Assembly: GCA_017985675.1 (NCBI GenBank)
Contig: JAGNXB010000001.1
Location: forward strand, 186,001-250,000
Length of the DNA stretch: 64,000 nucleotides
Source of the DNA: Saprospiraceae bacterium
GTDB taxonomy: Bacteria; Bacteroidota; Bacteroidia; Chitinophagales; Saprospiraceae
Direction: 5' to 3'
Position numbers and translations under genes: made by a program. Below are positions 19,541 through 27,139 of this stretch, one piece after another. The notes under the pieces are model-generated. The model was not told the DNA's origin. It was given only the letters and a program-made list of their open reading frames with translations, and searched no databases. Within the stretch, counting starts at the first letter, position 1. Each line of letters begins with the position of its first letter.

Positions 19541-20010
19541 ATAATCTGGGAATCTGGAATCGTTGATAGGGATGAGGGATGAGGAATCAGGCATGGACTA
19601 ATAATCTGGAATCTGGGAATCTGGAATCTGGATCGAGGCGCGGAATGTGACTTGGATCAATTTCGGAATAATCTGGAATCTGGAAATCTGGAATCTGGAA
19701 CGAGGCGTGGAGAGTGACTTGAATTCATTTCGGAATAATCTGGAATCCGGAACGAGGCGCGGAATGTGACTTGGATCAATTTCGGAATAATCTGGAATCT
19801 GGAAATCTGGTATCTGGAACGAGGCGTGGAGAGTGACTTGAATTCATTTCGGAATAATCTGGAATCTGGAAATCTGGAATCTGGAACGAGGCGTGGAGCG
19901 AGACTTGGATTCATTTCGGAATAATCTGGAATCTGGGAATCTGGAATCTGGAACGAGGCGAGGGGAGTGGCTTGAATTCATTTCGGAATAATCTGGAATT
20001 TGGGAACCTG
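19541..20010. repeat. Array of about eight degenerate 67-bp direct repeats
   Basis: The core ATAATCTGG starts at 19541, 19601, 19668, 19735, 19787, 19854, 19921 and 19988. Five of the seven intervals are 67 bp, one is 60 and one is 52. Each full unit has a block built from the short word 'AATCTGG' repeated, then a block containing 'GAGGCG' and 'TTCATTTCGG' or 'ATCAATTTCGG'. Two minus-strand open frames cross the array only because 67-bp units lack stops in some frames; their low-complexity translation is not protein-like. Confidence 0.85.
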
Positions 20011-20207
20011 GGGCGGACGAGGAAAAATCTGAAATAAGCCGACAGAAATTAATTTCTTGCACGCCTCAAAACCCTGCCTTGCCGGCAGGCAGGCTCAAAA
20101 CCTACTCAAACCCTCAAAACCTCCTCTTCAACACCTCAACTCCTTCCTCCTCACCCCAAACAAATGTCTCTTCATCACTATTTGGGCGTTAAATCAGGGT
20201 GATTTCG

Positions 20208-20262
20208 ATACCGGACTAATACCGGGTTAATACCGGACTAATACCGGGCTAATACCGGACTA
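20208..20262. repeat. Five 11-bp tandem repeats
   Basis: Five consecutive 11-base units begin at 20208, 20219, 20230, 20241 and 20252. They alternate between ATACCGGACTA and the variants ATACCGGGTTA or ATACCGGGCTA. The period is close to one helical turn. No gene overlaps it. Confidence 0.85.
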
Positions 20263-20432
20263 ATAGAATGTACGATTCCAGCGTAGCCCTTTATATTATA
20301 ACGCTCAAATTGGTGGCAAAATTGGATACCAGAGTAAGAATTTCAAGATGGAAGTTACCCATGGTTTTACCGCCTTCTCATCTTCTCGACGCCATCTACT
20401 TTTTTGCTGATATTCCAAATAGCATTACCTAA

Positions 20433-20964
20433 GCCTCGCGCAGGGGCGCTCGGTTCGCTCACCGAATGTTAGCATTTTGTTGATGTGCTAAAAGGCATTT
20501 CGTAAGCCTCGCGCGGGGGCGCTCGGTTCGCTCACCGAATGTTAGCATTTTGTTGATGTGCTAAAAGGCATTTCGTAAGCCTCGCGCGGGGGCGCTCGGT
20601 TCGCTCACCGAATGTCCACTGGACATTCGCCCCTAGCAACGATTCCAGATTTCCAGATTCTCAGATTCCAGATTATTTCCGTTGATGTGCTAAAAGGCAT
20701 TTCGTGAGCCTCGCGCGGGGGCGCTCGGTTCGCTCACCGAATGTTAGCATTTTGTTGATGTGCTAAAAGGCATTTCGTAAGCCTCGCGCGGGGGCGCTCG
20801 GTTCGCTCACCGAATGTCCACTGGACATTCGCCCCTAGCAACGATTCCAGATTTCCAGATTCTCAGATTCCAGATTATTTCCGTTGATGTGCTAAAAGGC
20901 ATTTCGTAAGCCTCGCGCGGGGGCGCTCGGTTCGCTCACCGAATGTCCACTGGACATTCGCCCC
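20433..20964. repeat. Nested 73/129-bp repeat array with palindromes
   Basis: Six copies of a GC-rich core (GCCTCGCGC..GCGCTCGGTT, ending CACCGAATGT) start at 20433, 20506, 20579, 20708, 20781 and 20910. Spacings are 73, 73, 129, 73 and 129 bp, so a 202-bp unit (20506-20707) is repeated at 20708-20909. The copies at 20579, 20781 and 20910 run into a 21-base palindrome with 10-base arms (20609-20629, 20811-20831, 20940-20960). Each of the two 129-bp units also carries a segment (20641-20680, 20843-20882) that is the inverted form of the 'AATCTGG' block of the 67-bp array. Confidence 0.9.
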
Positions 20965-21017
20965 TTACGGGTACGTGAGCTCATCCTCAAACCCTCCCTA
21001 CTCAAACCCTCCCACAG

Positions 21018-21089
21018 TGACCCCGCCAGGAATCGAACCTGGATCTAGAGTTTAGGAAACTCCTATTCTATCCGTTGAACTACGGGGTC
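21018..21089 (-). tRNA. tRNA-Arg (anticodon CCU)
   Basis: The minus strand folds as a full cloverleaf. It has a 7-bp acceptor stem (GACCCCG/CGGGGTC), a D arm, an anticodon arm with a 7-base loop TTCCTAA giving anticodon CCT, and a T arm CCAGG-TTCGATT-CCTGG. The discriminator base is A and CCA is not encoded. It reads AGG codons. It sits between the repeat island and the MmcQ/YjbR gene. Confidence 0.95.
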
Positions 21090-21158
21090 TATCGATCAAA
21101 TTTGCTCTTCAGCGGGGCAAAAGTAGCTATCTTTCCTCGAAATTTTAGAAACCAAATA

Positions 21159-21521
21159 ATGCACATTGAGGAACTAAGAGATTTTTGTCTCTCGCTGCCC
21201 GGGGTTGAAGAATCATTGCCCTTCGGTCCCGATACATTGGTTTTTAAAGTAATGGGCAAAGCCTTTGCATTGACCGGATTGGATAGTTCAGATTGTCGGG
21301 TCAATTTGAAATGCGATCCGGAAAGGGCCGTCGATCTAAGATCCCAATATCCTGAAACCATCCTCCCAGGATACCATATGAATAAACGCCATTGGAATAC
21401 GGTGATCTGTGATCAGAACTTGTCAGGAGTTTTCATTAAGTCTTTGATCCAACACTCTTATGATTTAGTGGTATCGGGATTGTCCAGAAAAAACAAAATG
21501 ATGCTTGATGCGCTGGGCTAA
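21159..21521 (+). CDS. MmcQ/YjbR family protein
   Basis: This 120-aa protein starts at the Met of 'MHIEELRDFCLSLPGVEE'. An upstream in-frame start at 21075 would run the gene into the tRNA, so the shorter form is preferred. The family pattern is clear: an N-terminal 'LPGVEES.PFG' followed by 'FKVMGKAFAL', 'NLKCDPE', and 'PGYHMNKRHWNTV' near the C-terminus. MmcQ/YjbR proteins have a CyaY-like fold and are annotated as putative DNA-binding proteins, but no precise role is established. The 3' end overlaps the start of the following oxidoreductase gene, so the two are probably co-transcribed. Confidence 0.85.
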   Translation: MHIEELRDFCLSLPGVEESLPFGPDTLVFKVMGKAFALTGLDSSDCRVNLKCDPERAVDLRSQYPETILPGYHMNKRHWNTVICDQNLSGVFIKSLIQHSYDLVVSGLSRKNKMMLDALG

Positions 21522-22557
21522 GGCTGATACGGTTATTGTAGGTGGAGGTCTCGCTGGAGCCTTAACGATGCACTTCTTGCGCAAAGCCGGTATAAATCCT
21601 TATTGGATAGATGCAGGCAAGCCATTTAACGCCACCAACGCTGGAGCAGGTATCATGAATCCCATCACAGGCCGGAAGTTTGTTTATTCCTGGCGGTTTG
21701 AAGATTTTCATGAGGTAGCAATGCAGACATACAAAGAACTAGAACTCCTGACCGGTTTGACGATCCTGCATAAATTGGAAATATGGAAGTCCTTGCATGC
21801 ACCAGGTGATGAAAACAACTGGTGTATCCGGCAATCACAATCGCCCTACCATATATATATGCATGAGCCTATTGATGCGGCGTCTGTTCCCATCATTAAA
21901 GAAGGGTTCAAATTGGGGCGTATCGACCCAGTATATCGTGTAGATTTCAAAGCAGTTGTCCAGGCCATTGTCCAATTATGGGGTTGCCCGGATCCAGCGG
22001 AAATGCTACCTAATCGGAGAATGAAAATTGATGGGGTTTGCCACGATTTATCCGATGATGTTCGTTTAGTATTAGCCACTGGAGCCTTTTCTACGGAGCT
22101 CGTATCGCCATTATTGCCATTGCAGTCCTTGAAAGGAGAAGCATTATTGATCCATAGTGCGGATTTACCGGAAGATGTTATTCTACACCATCATATAAAT
22201 GTGGTTCCCTTAGGGGCGTATCAGTTTTGGGTTGGACCGGCAGATACAAGACACCATACGGAGGATGGTCCTTCCGTTTGGGCCAGAAATCACCTTGAAA
22301 CCACATTATCCCGATATTTCGACATCCGCTACGAAGTCATAGATGTTTATGCTGGCGTGAGGCCATCGACGCTTGTCCGCCGGCCAATAGTGGGATCAGT
22401 GCCCCACGGAACAAATACTTGGGTGATCAATGGATTGGGTACCAAGGGTGCTTCCATAGGACCCTTGGCAGCTCAAATCCTTGCCAAAGATTTGTCAACA
22501 GGTATTCATCCGGAACCTATGCTGAGATGGCCATGGTCCGGTTGTAAGATTACATGA
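21508..22557 (+). CDS. FAD-dependent oxidoreductase (DAO family)
   Basis: This 349-aa protein has an N-terminal dinucleotide-binding motif 'VIVGGGLAGAL' with a following acidic residue ('YWIDAG'), and a C-terminal 'GLGTKGASIGPLAA' FAD-contact segment, as in the glycine oxidase/DadA/ThiO group. 'NAGAGIMNPITGRKFVYSW' resembles the substrate-side segment of DAO-like enzymes such as the MnmC oxidase domain. It probably oxidises an amine or amino acid, but the substrate cannot be read from sequence. ATG at 21508 is chosen over the TTG one codon earlier. It overlaps the preceding gene by 14 bases. No signal peptide is seen, so it is probably cytoplasmic. Confidence 0.8.
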   Translation: MRWAKADTVIVGGGLAGALTMHFLRKAGINPYWIDAGKPFNATNAGAGIMNPITGRKFVYSWRFEDFHEVAMQTYKELELLTGLTILHKLEIWKSLHAPGDENNWCIRQSQSPYHIYMHEPIDAASVPIIKEGFKLGRIDPVYRVDFKAVVQAIVQLWGCPDPAEMLPNRRMKIDGVCHDLSDDVRLVLATGAFSTELVSPLLPLQSLKGEALLIHSADLPEDVILHHHINVVPLGAYQFWVGPADTRHHTEDGPSVWARNHLETTLSRYFDIRYEVIDVYAGVRPSTLVRRPIVGSVPHGTNTWVINGLGTKGASIGPLAAQILAKDLSTGIHPEPMLRWPWSGCKIT

Positions 22558-22665
22558 TACAATTTTCCAAAAAACGATTTAGACTGATTGCTGAAGGATT
22601 GATTTAGATTTTAGACAATCTAGTACAGTAAGATTCGCTTATCTTTCGACACATAAAACTGAATT

Positions 22666-22899
22666 ATGTATAAAGATCAATTAATATATTTAGCCTTATA
22701 CCTCAGCATTATTGGGTTATTTTTAGCTTCAGCCGGATGTATGAAGCGGGTACCACCATGTGTTGAAACACCGAGACAAGATTGTATTTGTACCAGAGAA
22801 TATAACCCTGTGTGTGGGTGCAACAACAAAACCTACAGCAATCCCTGCGTTGCGGCTTGTGCCGGTATTAACAAGTATACACCAGGTGAGTGTAAATAA
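22666..22899 (+). CDS. Small lipoprotein with a Kazal-type inhibitor domain
   Basis: This 77-aa protein has an N-terminal hydrophobic segment (about 7-22) ending at a cysteine in a lipobox-like 'ASAGC', with Ser at -3 as an imperfect match. A compact cysteine-rich domain follows: 'CTREYNPVCGCNNKTYSNPC' then 'C' and a final 'GEC'. The 'NPVCG....TYSN.C' core is the signature of Kazal-type serine protease inhibitors. It is probably an envelope lipoprotein that could inhibit a serine protease in the periplasm or at the surface. The inhibitory activity and target are inference. Small Kazal proteins are uncommon in bacteria but known. It stands alone, with 108 bases upstream and 119 downstream. Confidence 0.8.
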   Translation: MYKDQLIYLALYLSIIGLFLASAGCMKRVPPCVETPRQDCICTREYNPVCGCNNKTYSNPCVAACAGINKYTPGECK

Positions 22900-23018
22900 T
22901 GATATCCTACATTATGACGAGTTTTGTCTTCCTTCCGAAAGGGATATACTGGCGTTGGTCTAAGAACTATTTGGTCCAACACGTTAATGCCTACTTTTAG
23001 GCCGTAAACTTATACGCA

Positions 23019-23630
23019 ATGCAAGAAACAACCAAGTCAGATCAGGCGGATACTATCATACGCAACCATGTTGTGATGGCGATGAGCGCAGGGGTGATTC
23101 CTGTTCTTATCGCTGATGTCATTGCTGTAACGGCTATGCAGATGGACATGGTACGTCAACTCAGTGATATCTATGGGATTGCTTATGAAAAAAACAGGAC
23201 CAAGGCCATCATAGGATCGTTGACAGCAACAGCATTGGCCCGGGTAGGAGCACGAAGTCTGGTAAAAGTCATTCCGGGAGTTGGATGGTTACTTGGTGGG
23301 ATATCTGTTTCGGTATTTGCAGGGGCCAGCACCTTTGCCCTGGGCAAAGTGTTTAAAAAACATTTGGAATCAGGTGGAAACTTAACGGATTTTGATCCAA
23401 AAGGTATGAAGCAATTTTACCGCGATGTATTCCAAAAGGCAAAGGATATGATCCCACAATGGACCAAAGACACCCCTGAAGAGGAAAAACCAAAACCCTC
23501 AGAACAACCCATGCCTTCCCAAACGATAATGGCAAGCTTGCGAGAACTTGCAGATTGGCGGGAACGCGGTTTATTGACGGAAACTGAATACCAACGATTA
23601 AAGGAAAAACTGCTTTCCGGTGTACAGTAA
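23019..23630 (+). CDS. DUF697-like membrane protein with C-terminal SHOCT domain
   Basis: This 203-aa protein has two hydrophobic segments, about 20-42 ('MSAGVIPVLIADVIAVTAMQ') and about 85-110 ('VIPGVGWLLGGISVSVFAGA'), separated by a helical stretch with 'MVRQLSDIYG'. This matches the DUF697 (YcjF/GTPase-associated) family. After a proline-rich linker (about 148-170), the last 35 residues ('LRELADWRERGLLTETEYQRLKEKLL') form a SHOCT motif, a short oligomerisation-type domain. It is probably an inner-membrane protein of unknown role. It converges on tsaD with a 15-base gap. Confidence 0.75.
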   Translation: MQETTKSDQADTIIRNHVVMAMSAGVIPVLIADVIAVTAMQMDMVRQLSDIYGIAYEKNRTKAIIGSLTATALARVGARSLVKVIPGVGWLLGGISVSVFAGASTFALGKVFKKHLESGGNLTDFDPKGMKQFYRDVFQKAKDMIPQWTKDTPEEEKPKPSEQPMPSQTIMASLRELADWRERGLLTETEYQRLKEKLLSGVQ

Positions 23631-23645
23631 TAGTGGAATACCAAG

Positions 23646-24650
23646 CTAGCCAAACAGAATTCGCGCTTCCGCTTTTGCAGAAAGGTCCGTGAATTCGCCT
23701 TCTAAAAATTTAAAATAACCGGCTATACCGATCATAGCAGCATTATCTGTGCTATATGCCAGAGGAGGAATAAATATTTCCCAGCCTTTCTCACGACCAA
23801 TTTCTTCAAAGCGGCTCCGAAGTTTGGAATTTGCAGAGACACCACCTGCGATAGTCAGTGTACGTATGTTGTAATCCTTTGCCGCCCTGGCTAAAGTGGA
23901 AAGGAGGATTTCTACTATATGGTGCTGGACGGAAGCACAGATATTGGATAGTTGAGACTTCAGAAACATCGGGTCCTGCTGAACACCTTGTGCAATAAAG
24001 TTCCGAACGGACGTTTTGAAACCTGAAAAACTGAAATCGTAGCCAGCTAATTTTGGATGTGGAAACGAATAAATGGCTTGCCCTGAGGAAGCTAATACGT
24101 CAATCTGAGGGCCTGCCGGGTATTCAAGTCCCATTAGTTTGCCGGTTTTGTCAAACGCTTCTCCGGCCGCATCATCGAGCGTGGTGCCAAGTTTTGTCAT
24201 GTTGAGATGACTTTCTACAAGCATGATTTGGGTGTGCCCACCGGAAACAAGCAAACAGATAAATGGAAACTCGGGATATGGCTCGTTGGCAAATTGGGCT
24301 AACACATGAGCGTGTAAATGATGGACCTCAATGAGTGGTAGATTTCGACTCAACGCCAAACCTTTTGCAAACGAAACACCAACCATTAATGAACCCATTA
24401 ATCCGGGCCCTCTTGTGAAAGCTATCCCGGACAAGTCATTTAAGGATAAACCAGCTTGTTCTAACGCTGACGCCACTACAGGTACAATGTGAACTTGATG
24501 CGCTCGGGAGGCTAGTTCAGGTACAACACCGCCATACATTGCATGGATATCCTGACTAGTGGTGACATTGCTGAGGACTTTTCCATCTCGGATAATAGCT
24601 GCAGATGTGTCGTCACAGGAGGACTCAATAGCTAACAAAACAATTGACAT
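23646..24650 (-). CDS. tsaD: tRNA N6-adenosine threonylcarbamoyltransferase TsaD
   Basis: This 334-aa enzyme transfers threonylcarbamoyl to A37 of ANN-decoding tRNAs (t6A). The start at 24650 gives the canonical N-terminus 'MSIVLLAIESSCDDTSAA'; a longer frame from 24701 adds 17 residues not expected in the family. Visible family motifs are the ASKHA-type 'GPGLMGSLMVG', the metal-binding 'HHLHAHVLA', 'LVSGGHTQ', 'DDAAGEAFDK' and 'IAGGVSANS'. Length is normal for bacteria. It is cytoplasmic and works with TsaB, TsaE and TsaC, none of which is in the window. It converges with the DUF697 gene and diverges from the gene at 24779. Confidence 0.97.
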   Translation of the reverse strand: MSIVLLAIESSCDDTSAAIIRDGKVLSNVTTSQDIHAMYGGVVPELASRAHQVHIVPVVASALEQAGLSLNDLSGIAFTRGPGLMGSLMVGVSFAKGLALSRNLPLIEVHHLHAHVLAQFANEPYPEFPFICLLVSGGHTQIMLVESHLNMTKLGTTLDDAAGEAFDKTGKLMGLEYPAGPQIDVLASSGQAIYSFPHPKLAGYDFSFSGFKTSVRNFIAQGVQQDPMFLKSQLSNICASVQHHIVEILLSTLARAAKDYNIRTLTIAGGVSANSKLRSRFEEIGREKGWEIFIPPLAYSTDNAAMIGIAGYFKFLEGEFTDLSAKAEARILFG

Positions 24651-24778
24651 GGTATAAAGGTAGAGGCATTCTACATTGCAAAGTGTTATGAAATCAAGCA
24701 AAAACCACGAAAAAGAAATCTTAAATTTTAGATAACAGGAAAATGCCTATACTTGCACATTAAAAAAACGCACGATTT

Positions 24779-25360
24779 ATGCGCCTGATCATTAACATCC
24801 TGCTTGTGCTCGGTATCGTTGCCGGCATATATTTGCTCGTCAATTCTATTAGAGAACCCATCGCTTTTAGCGCGGAAAAGTCCAAAAGGGAGGTGGCCGT
24901 CATTGAAAAGCTAAAACAAATCCGGCAAGCTCAGGAAATGTATCGCAATATAGTCGGTCATTATGCTCCTAATTTTGACACTTTGGCTATGGTTTTGAAA
25001 AACGGTAGCTTTATGATTGTCCAAGCGTTTGGTGATCCGGATGACCCCACAAACACCGAAAAAATAAGCAAAGATACGTTATACAAGCCAGCTAAGGATT
25101 CCCTAAAAAGTCTGGGTTGGAATGTCGACTCTCTTCGATTTGTACCTTATGCCGATGGCGCCGCATTTGATTTGAAGTCAGATACGCTGACCTATCAAAG
25201 CACGGTTGTAGATGTGGTTGAAGTAGGGGTTAAACGTAAGGTATTCATGGGTGAATTCGCGGATAAGCGGTTTTCTAAGTATGATGATAAATATGACCCT
25301 GAGGCACCCATTAAGTTTGGCAACTTGTTTGCTCCTAATACAGCGGGCAACTGGGAGTGA
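24779..25360 (+). CDS. Hypothetical membrane-anchored protein
   Basis: I do not recognise a named family for this 193-aa protein. It has one N-terminal membrane segment (about 4-22, 'IINILLVLGIVAGIYLLV') followed by a soluble, presumably periplasmic part containing 'KLKQIRQAQEMYRNIVGHYA'. That stretch resembles the helical start of pilin-like or pseudopilin-like proteins, but no prepilin cleavage site is visible. Its stop overlaps the GTG start of the DUF3822 gene (GTGA), so it begins an apparent operon of four genes (this gene, DUF3822, rsmD and a small secreted protein). A weak -7-like TATACTTG lies at 24748-24755. Confidence 0.7.
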   Translation: MRLIINILLVLGIVAGIYLLVNSIREPIAFSAEKSKREVAVIEKLKQIRQAQEMYRNIVGHYAPNFDTLAMVLKNGSFMIVQAFGDPDDPTNTEKISKDTLYKPAKDSLKSLGWNVDSLRFVPYADGAAFDLKSDTLTYQSTVVDVVEVGVKRKVFMGEFADKRFSKYDDKYDPEAPIKFGNLFAPNTAGNWE

Positions 25361-26121
25361 GGCTAAATGACCTTTTGGCAATGCGTATACGCCTCCAATA
25401 TCCGGGGTTTATTATCGACTATCACACGGGTGAACAGCTAAAGACTTCAAATTACACTTCGGCACTTCCACCGGTCTTGTCTTTACCCTTTTCTACAGAA
25501 GGGGATCAGTCGTTTTTATATGTCGTTGATTCTCGCCATTTTAGTTTGATTCCAGATGAATTTTATGATCCTAACTATCATAAAGACTATCTGGTCCAAC
25601 TTGGAATGTCCTCCGATTGTCCCACTGGGGTGAGTTACATACCCTCTTGGAAAGGTTATCTGGTATATAGCCAAGAGAATATTCCACCAGGGGAAGAACT
25701 AAATTGTACGATTCATTCTGTTTGGGAAGGACTTTTCGAATATGCCTATAACGTGCTTACTGACGACGGCCAACTTGGTTTATTCGTACACATTACCCCG
25801 AATCAAATTTATCTGATTGGAGGAGACCCGGAGAAACTACAGTTTTTCAACTCATTTAATGTGCGGGATCCATTGGATTGTCTGTATTTTATCTTACAGG
25901 CCATAGATCGAATCAAAGTTGGGACAATCAAAATTCCAGTCTGGCTTTCCGGACAATTTGCGGAGGACTCACCACTCTATCGGCTGCTTGAGCAGTATAT
26001 AGTGCATCTGGCCAAAGCACCAGGCGTAGTTATGCCATTGAAGGGTCTAGAGTCCACACCACCACACCAGTATGGTGATTTGAGTAGCTTTGCAGCATGC
26101 GTATCATCAGCGGCCAATTAA
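25357..26121 (+). CDS. DUF3822 family protein
   Basis: This 254-aa protein starts at a GTG that overlaps the preceding stop by four bases. The pattern of a duplicated actin-like (ASKHA-type) fold, with 'FVHITPNQIYLIGG', 'FFNSFNVRDPLDCLYFIL' and a position directly upstream of rsmD, matches DUF3822, a Bacteroidota-specific family of unknown function. The segment 'N.F.....D.LYF.L.....' is the part I rely on. The 3' end overlaps rsmD by 25 bases, so translation is probably coupled. No signal peptide or membrane segment is seen. Confidence 0.8.
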   Translation: MRLNDLLAMRIRLQYPGFIIDYHTGEQLKTSNYTSALPPVLSLPFSTEGDQSFLYVVDSRHFSLIPDEFYDPNYHKDYLVQLGMSSDCPTGVSYIPSWKGYLVYSQENIPPGEELNCTIHSVWEGLFEYAYNVLTDDGQLGLFVHITPNQIYLIGGDPEKLQFFNSFNVRDPLDCLYFILQAIDRIKVGTIKIPVWLSGQFAEDSPLYRLLEQYIVHLAKAPGVVMPLKGLESTPPHQYGDLSSFAACVSSAAN

Positions 26122-26633
26122 AGGGCAGACGGATCCAGCCCCCTGCTAATAAGTGGCCAACCCGGCCAACTACAGATTTTGCGAAGGAAGGGCTGTATAA
26201 TATTCTCCAAAATAGGTTGGATTTTCAGGAGCTCAGGGTATTGGATTTATTTGGTGGCGCCGGGAATCATACCTTTGAATGTCTTTCGCGTGGATCTACA
26301 GATGTTACCTACGTTGACAAACATTCGCCCTGTTGCCGCTTTGTCACGGAAACTGCAAAATCATGGCATATTGATGAATCACTTTTAGTCCGAAATATGG
26401 ATGTGTTGAGTTTTCTCAAGCTTGCGCAAGAGCCATATGATTATATTTTTGCTGGTCCTCCCTATCAATTTCCATTGATCGATAATCTGCCCGATTTAGT
26501 CCTACAGTCTGGTTTACTTGCCGTGTCAGGTGTTTTTGTCATGGAACATGATCCGACACATCGTTTTGACAAACATCCCCGGTTGGCAGAGAGTCGGAAT
26601 TATGGCAAAACAATCTTTAGTTTTTTTGAATAA
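26097..26633 (+). CDS. rsmD: RsmD-like 16S rRNA (guanine-N2)-methyltransferase with altered catalytic motif
   Basis: This 178-aa SAM-dependent methyltransferase matches RsmD, which methylates G966 of 16S rRNA. It shows 'MRIISGQLKGRRI', 'RPTTDFAKEGLYNIL', the SAM-binding 'VLDLFGGAGN' and a 'YDYIFAGPPY' motif IV. In the family, motif IV is (D/N)PPY, with the acidic or amide residue contacting the target guanine. Here residue 120 is Gly (GGT at 26454-26456), one base away from GAT (Asp). The rest of the protein is intact and of normal length. It overlaps the DUF3822 gene by 25 bases. Activity is therefore uncertain although the family is clear. Confidence 0.88.
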   Translation: MRIISGQLKGRRIQPPANKWPTRPTTDFAKEGLYNILQNRLDFQELRVLDLFGGAGNHTFECLSRGSTDVTYVDKHSPCCRFVTETAKSWHIDESLLVRNMDVLSFLKLAQEPYDYIFAGPPYQFPLIDNLPDLVLQSGLLAVSGVFVMEHDPTHRFDKHPRLAESRNYGKTIFSFFE

Positions 26634-26640
26634 CCAGATT

Positions 26641-27090
26641 ATGAACTTAAGATTCCTTTTTTCAGCGATAATGGTTTTTACTTCATTTTACCTATACGCA
26701 CAGGAGGAAGTATCCTGGACGGGAAGATGGGAGGGCGTGTTGACTCAAAATGAAGGCGGCTTTGTACCTGAATATAAGATGATTTTACTGCTTTCGCAAG
26801 AGGGTGGGCAAATCACCGGGTACGCCGAAGTCTGGTATGGGAAGGATGTATATGTTAAGACAGAAGTCACAGGAACCATTTTGAATAATTTTTTTATTGA
26901 ACTCCAGGATGGGCATACTTTAAATAAAAAGGATCTGAAAGACCAGGTTTATTGTAAAAAAACATATCAATTGGTACCTGGTAAAAAGGGAAATAAATCC
27001 CGGTTAACGGGAAAATGGCAAGGTAAAACGGATATTGGTAAATGTATACCTGGTTCCATTAAGTTGGAGCGAAAATCCTCAAGGGTCTGA
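26641..27090 (+). CDS. Small secreted protein, unknown function
   Basis: The start at 26641 is chosen because a signal peptide begins there ('MNLRFLFSAIMVFTSFYLYAQ', cleavage near residue 20). It lies 7 bases after rsmD; a longer frame from 26518 overlaps rsmD and lacks a signal at its start. The mature part of about 129 aa is beta-rich and opens 'WTGRWEGVLTQNEGG', with 'GQITGYAEVWYG' and 'SRLTGKWQGK'. This is reminiscent of small lipocalin-like or DUF-type beta-barrel secreted proteins in which 'W.G.W.G' repeats occur. No catalytic motif is visible. It is the last gene of the 24.8-27.1 kb unit. Confidence 0.7.
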   Translation: MNLRFLFSAIMVFTSFYLYAQEEVSWTGRWEGVLTQNEGGFVPEYKMILLLSQEGGQITGYAEVWYGKDVYVKTEVTGTILNNFFIELQDGHTLNKKDLKDQVYCKKTYQLVPGKKGNKSRLTGKWQGKTDIGKCIPGSIKLERKSSRV

Positions 27091-27139
27091 TTAACCCGGT
27101 TCATTGACGTACTTTTACCGTTGAACGATCACTAATGTT

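Larger units (their letters stand above)
18505..21017. other. 2.5-kb gene-free repeat island
   Basis: No convincing gene is visible between the start of the giant HYR gene and tRNA-Arg. The island holds a hairpin element at about 19.1 kb, a 67-bp repeat array (19.54-20.01 kb), a G-free tract (20094-20165), five 11-bp tandem units (20208-20262) and a nested 73/129-bp array (20433-20964). The few open frames cross repeats or the hairpin and show no protein-like features. The promoter of the giant gene must lie in the left part, but I could not identify a clear one. Confidence 0.75.

Noticed and set aside
19657..20062. Two overlapping minus-strand open frames of 72 and 85 codons
   Set aside because: They are the 67-bp repeat array read in open frames. 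The translation is low complexity with repeated 'SRFQI' type words and is not protein-like.
20433..20964. Possible CRISPR array
   Set aside because: Units of 73 and 129 bp are nearly identical throughout, with no unique spacers of constant length and no cas genes nearby.
21018..21160. tRNA-Arg as an integration site of a mobile element
   Set aside because: No integrase, no direct repeat of the tRNA 3' end and no phage-type genes are in the window.
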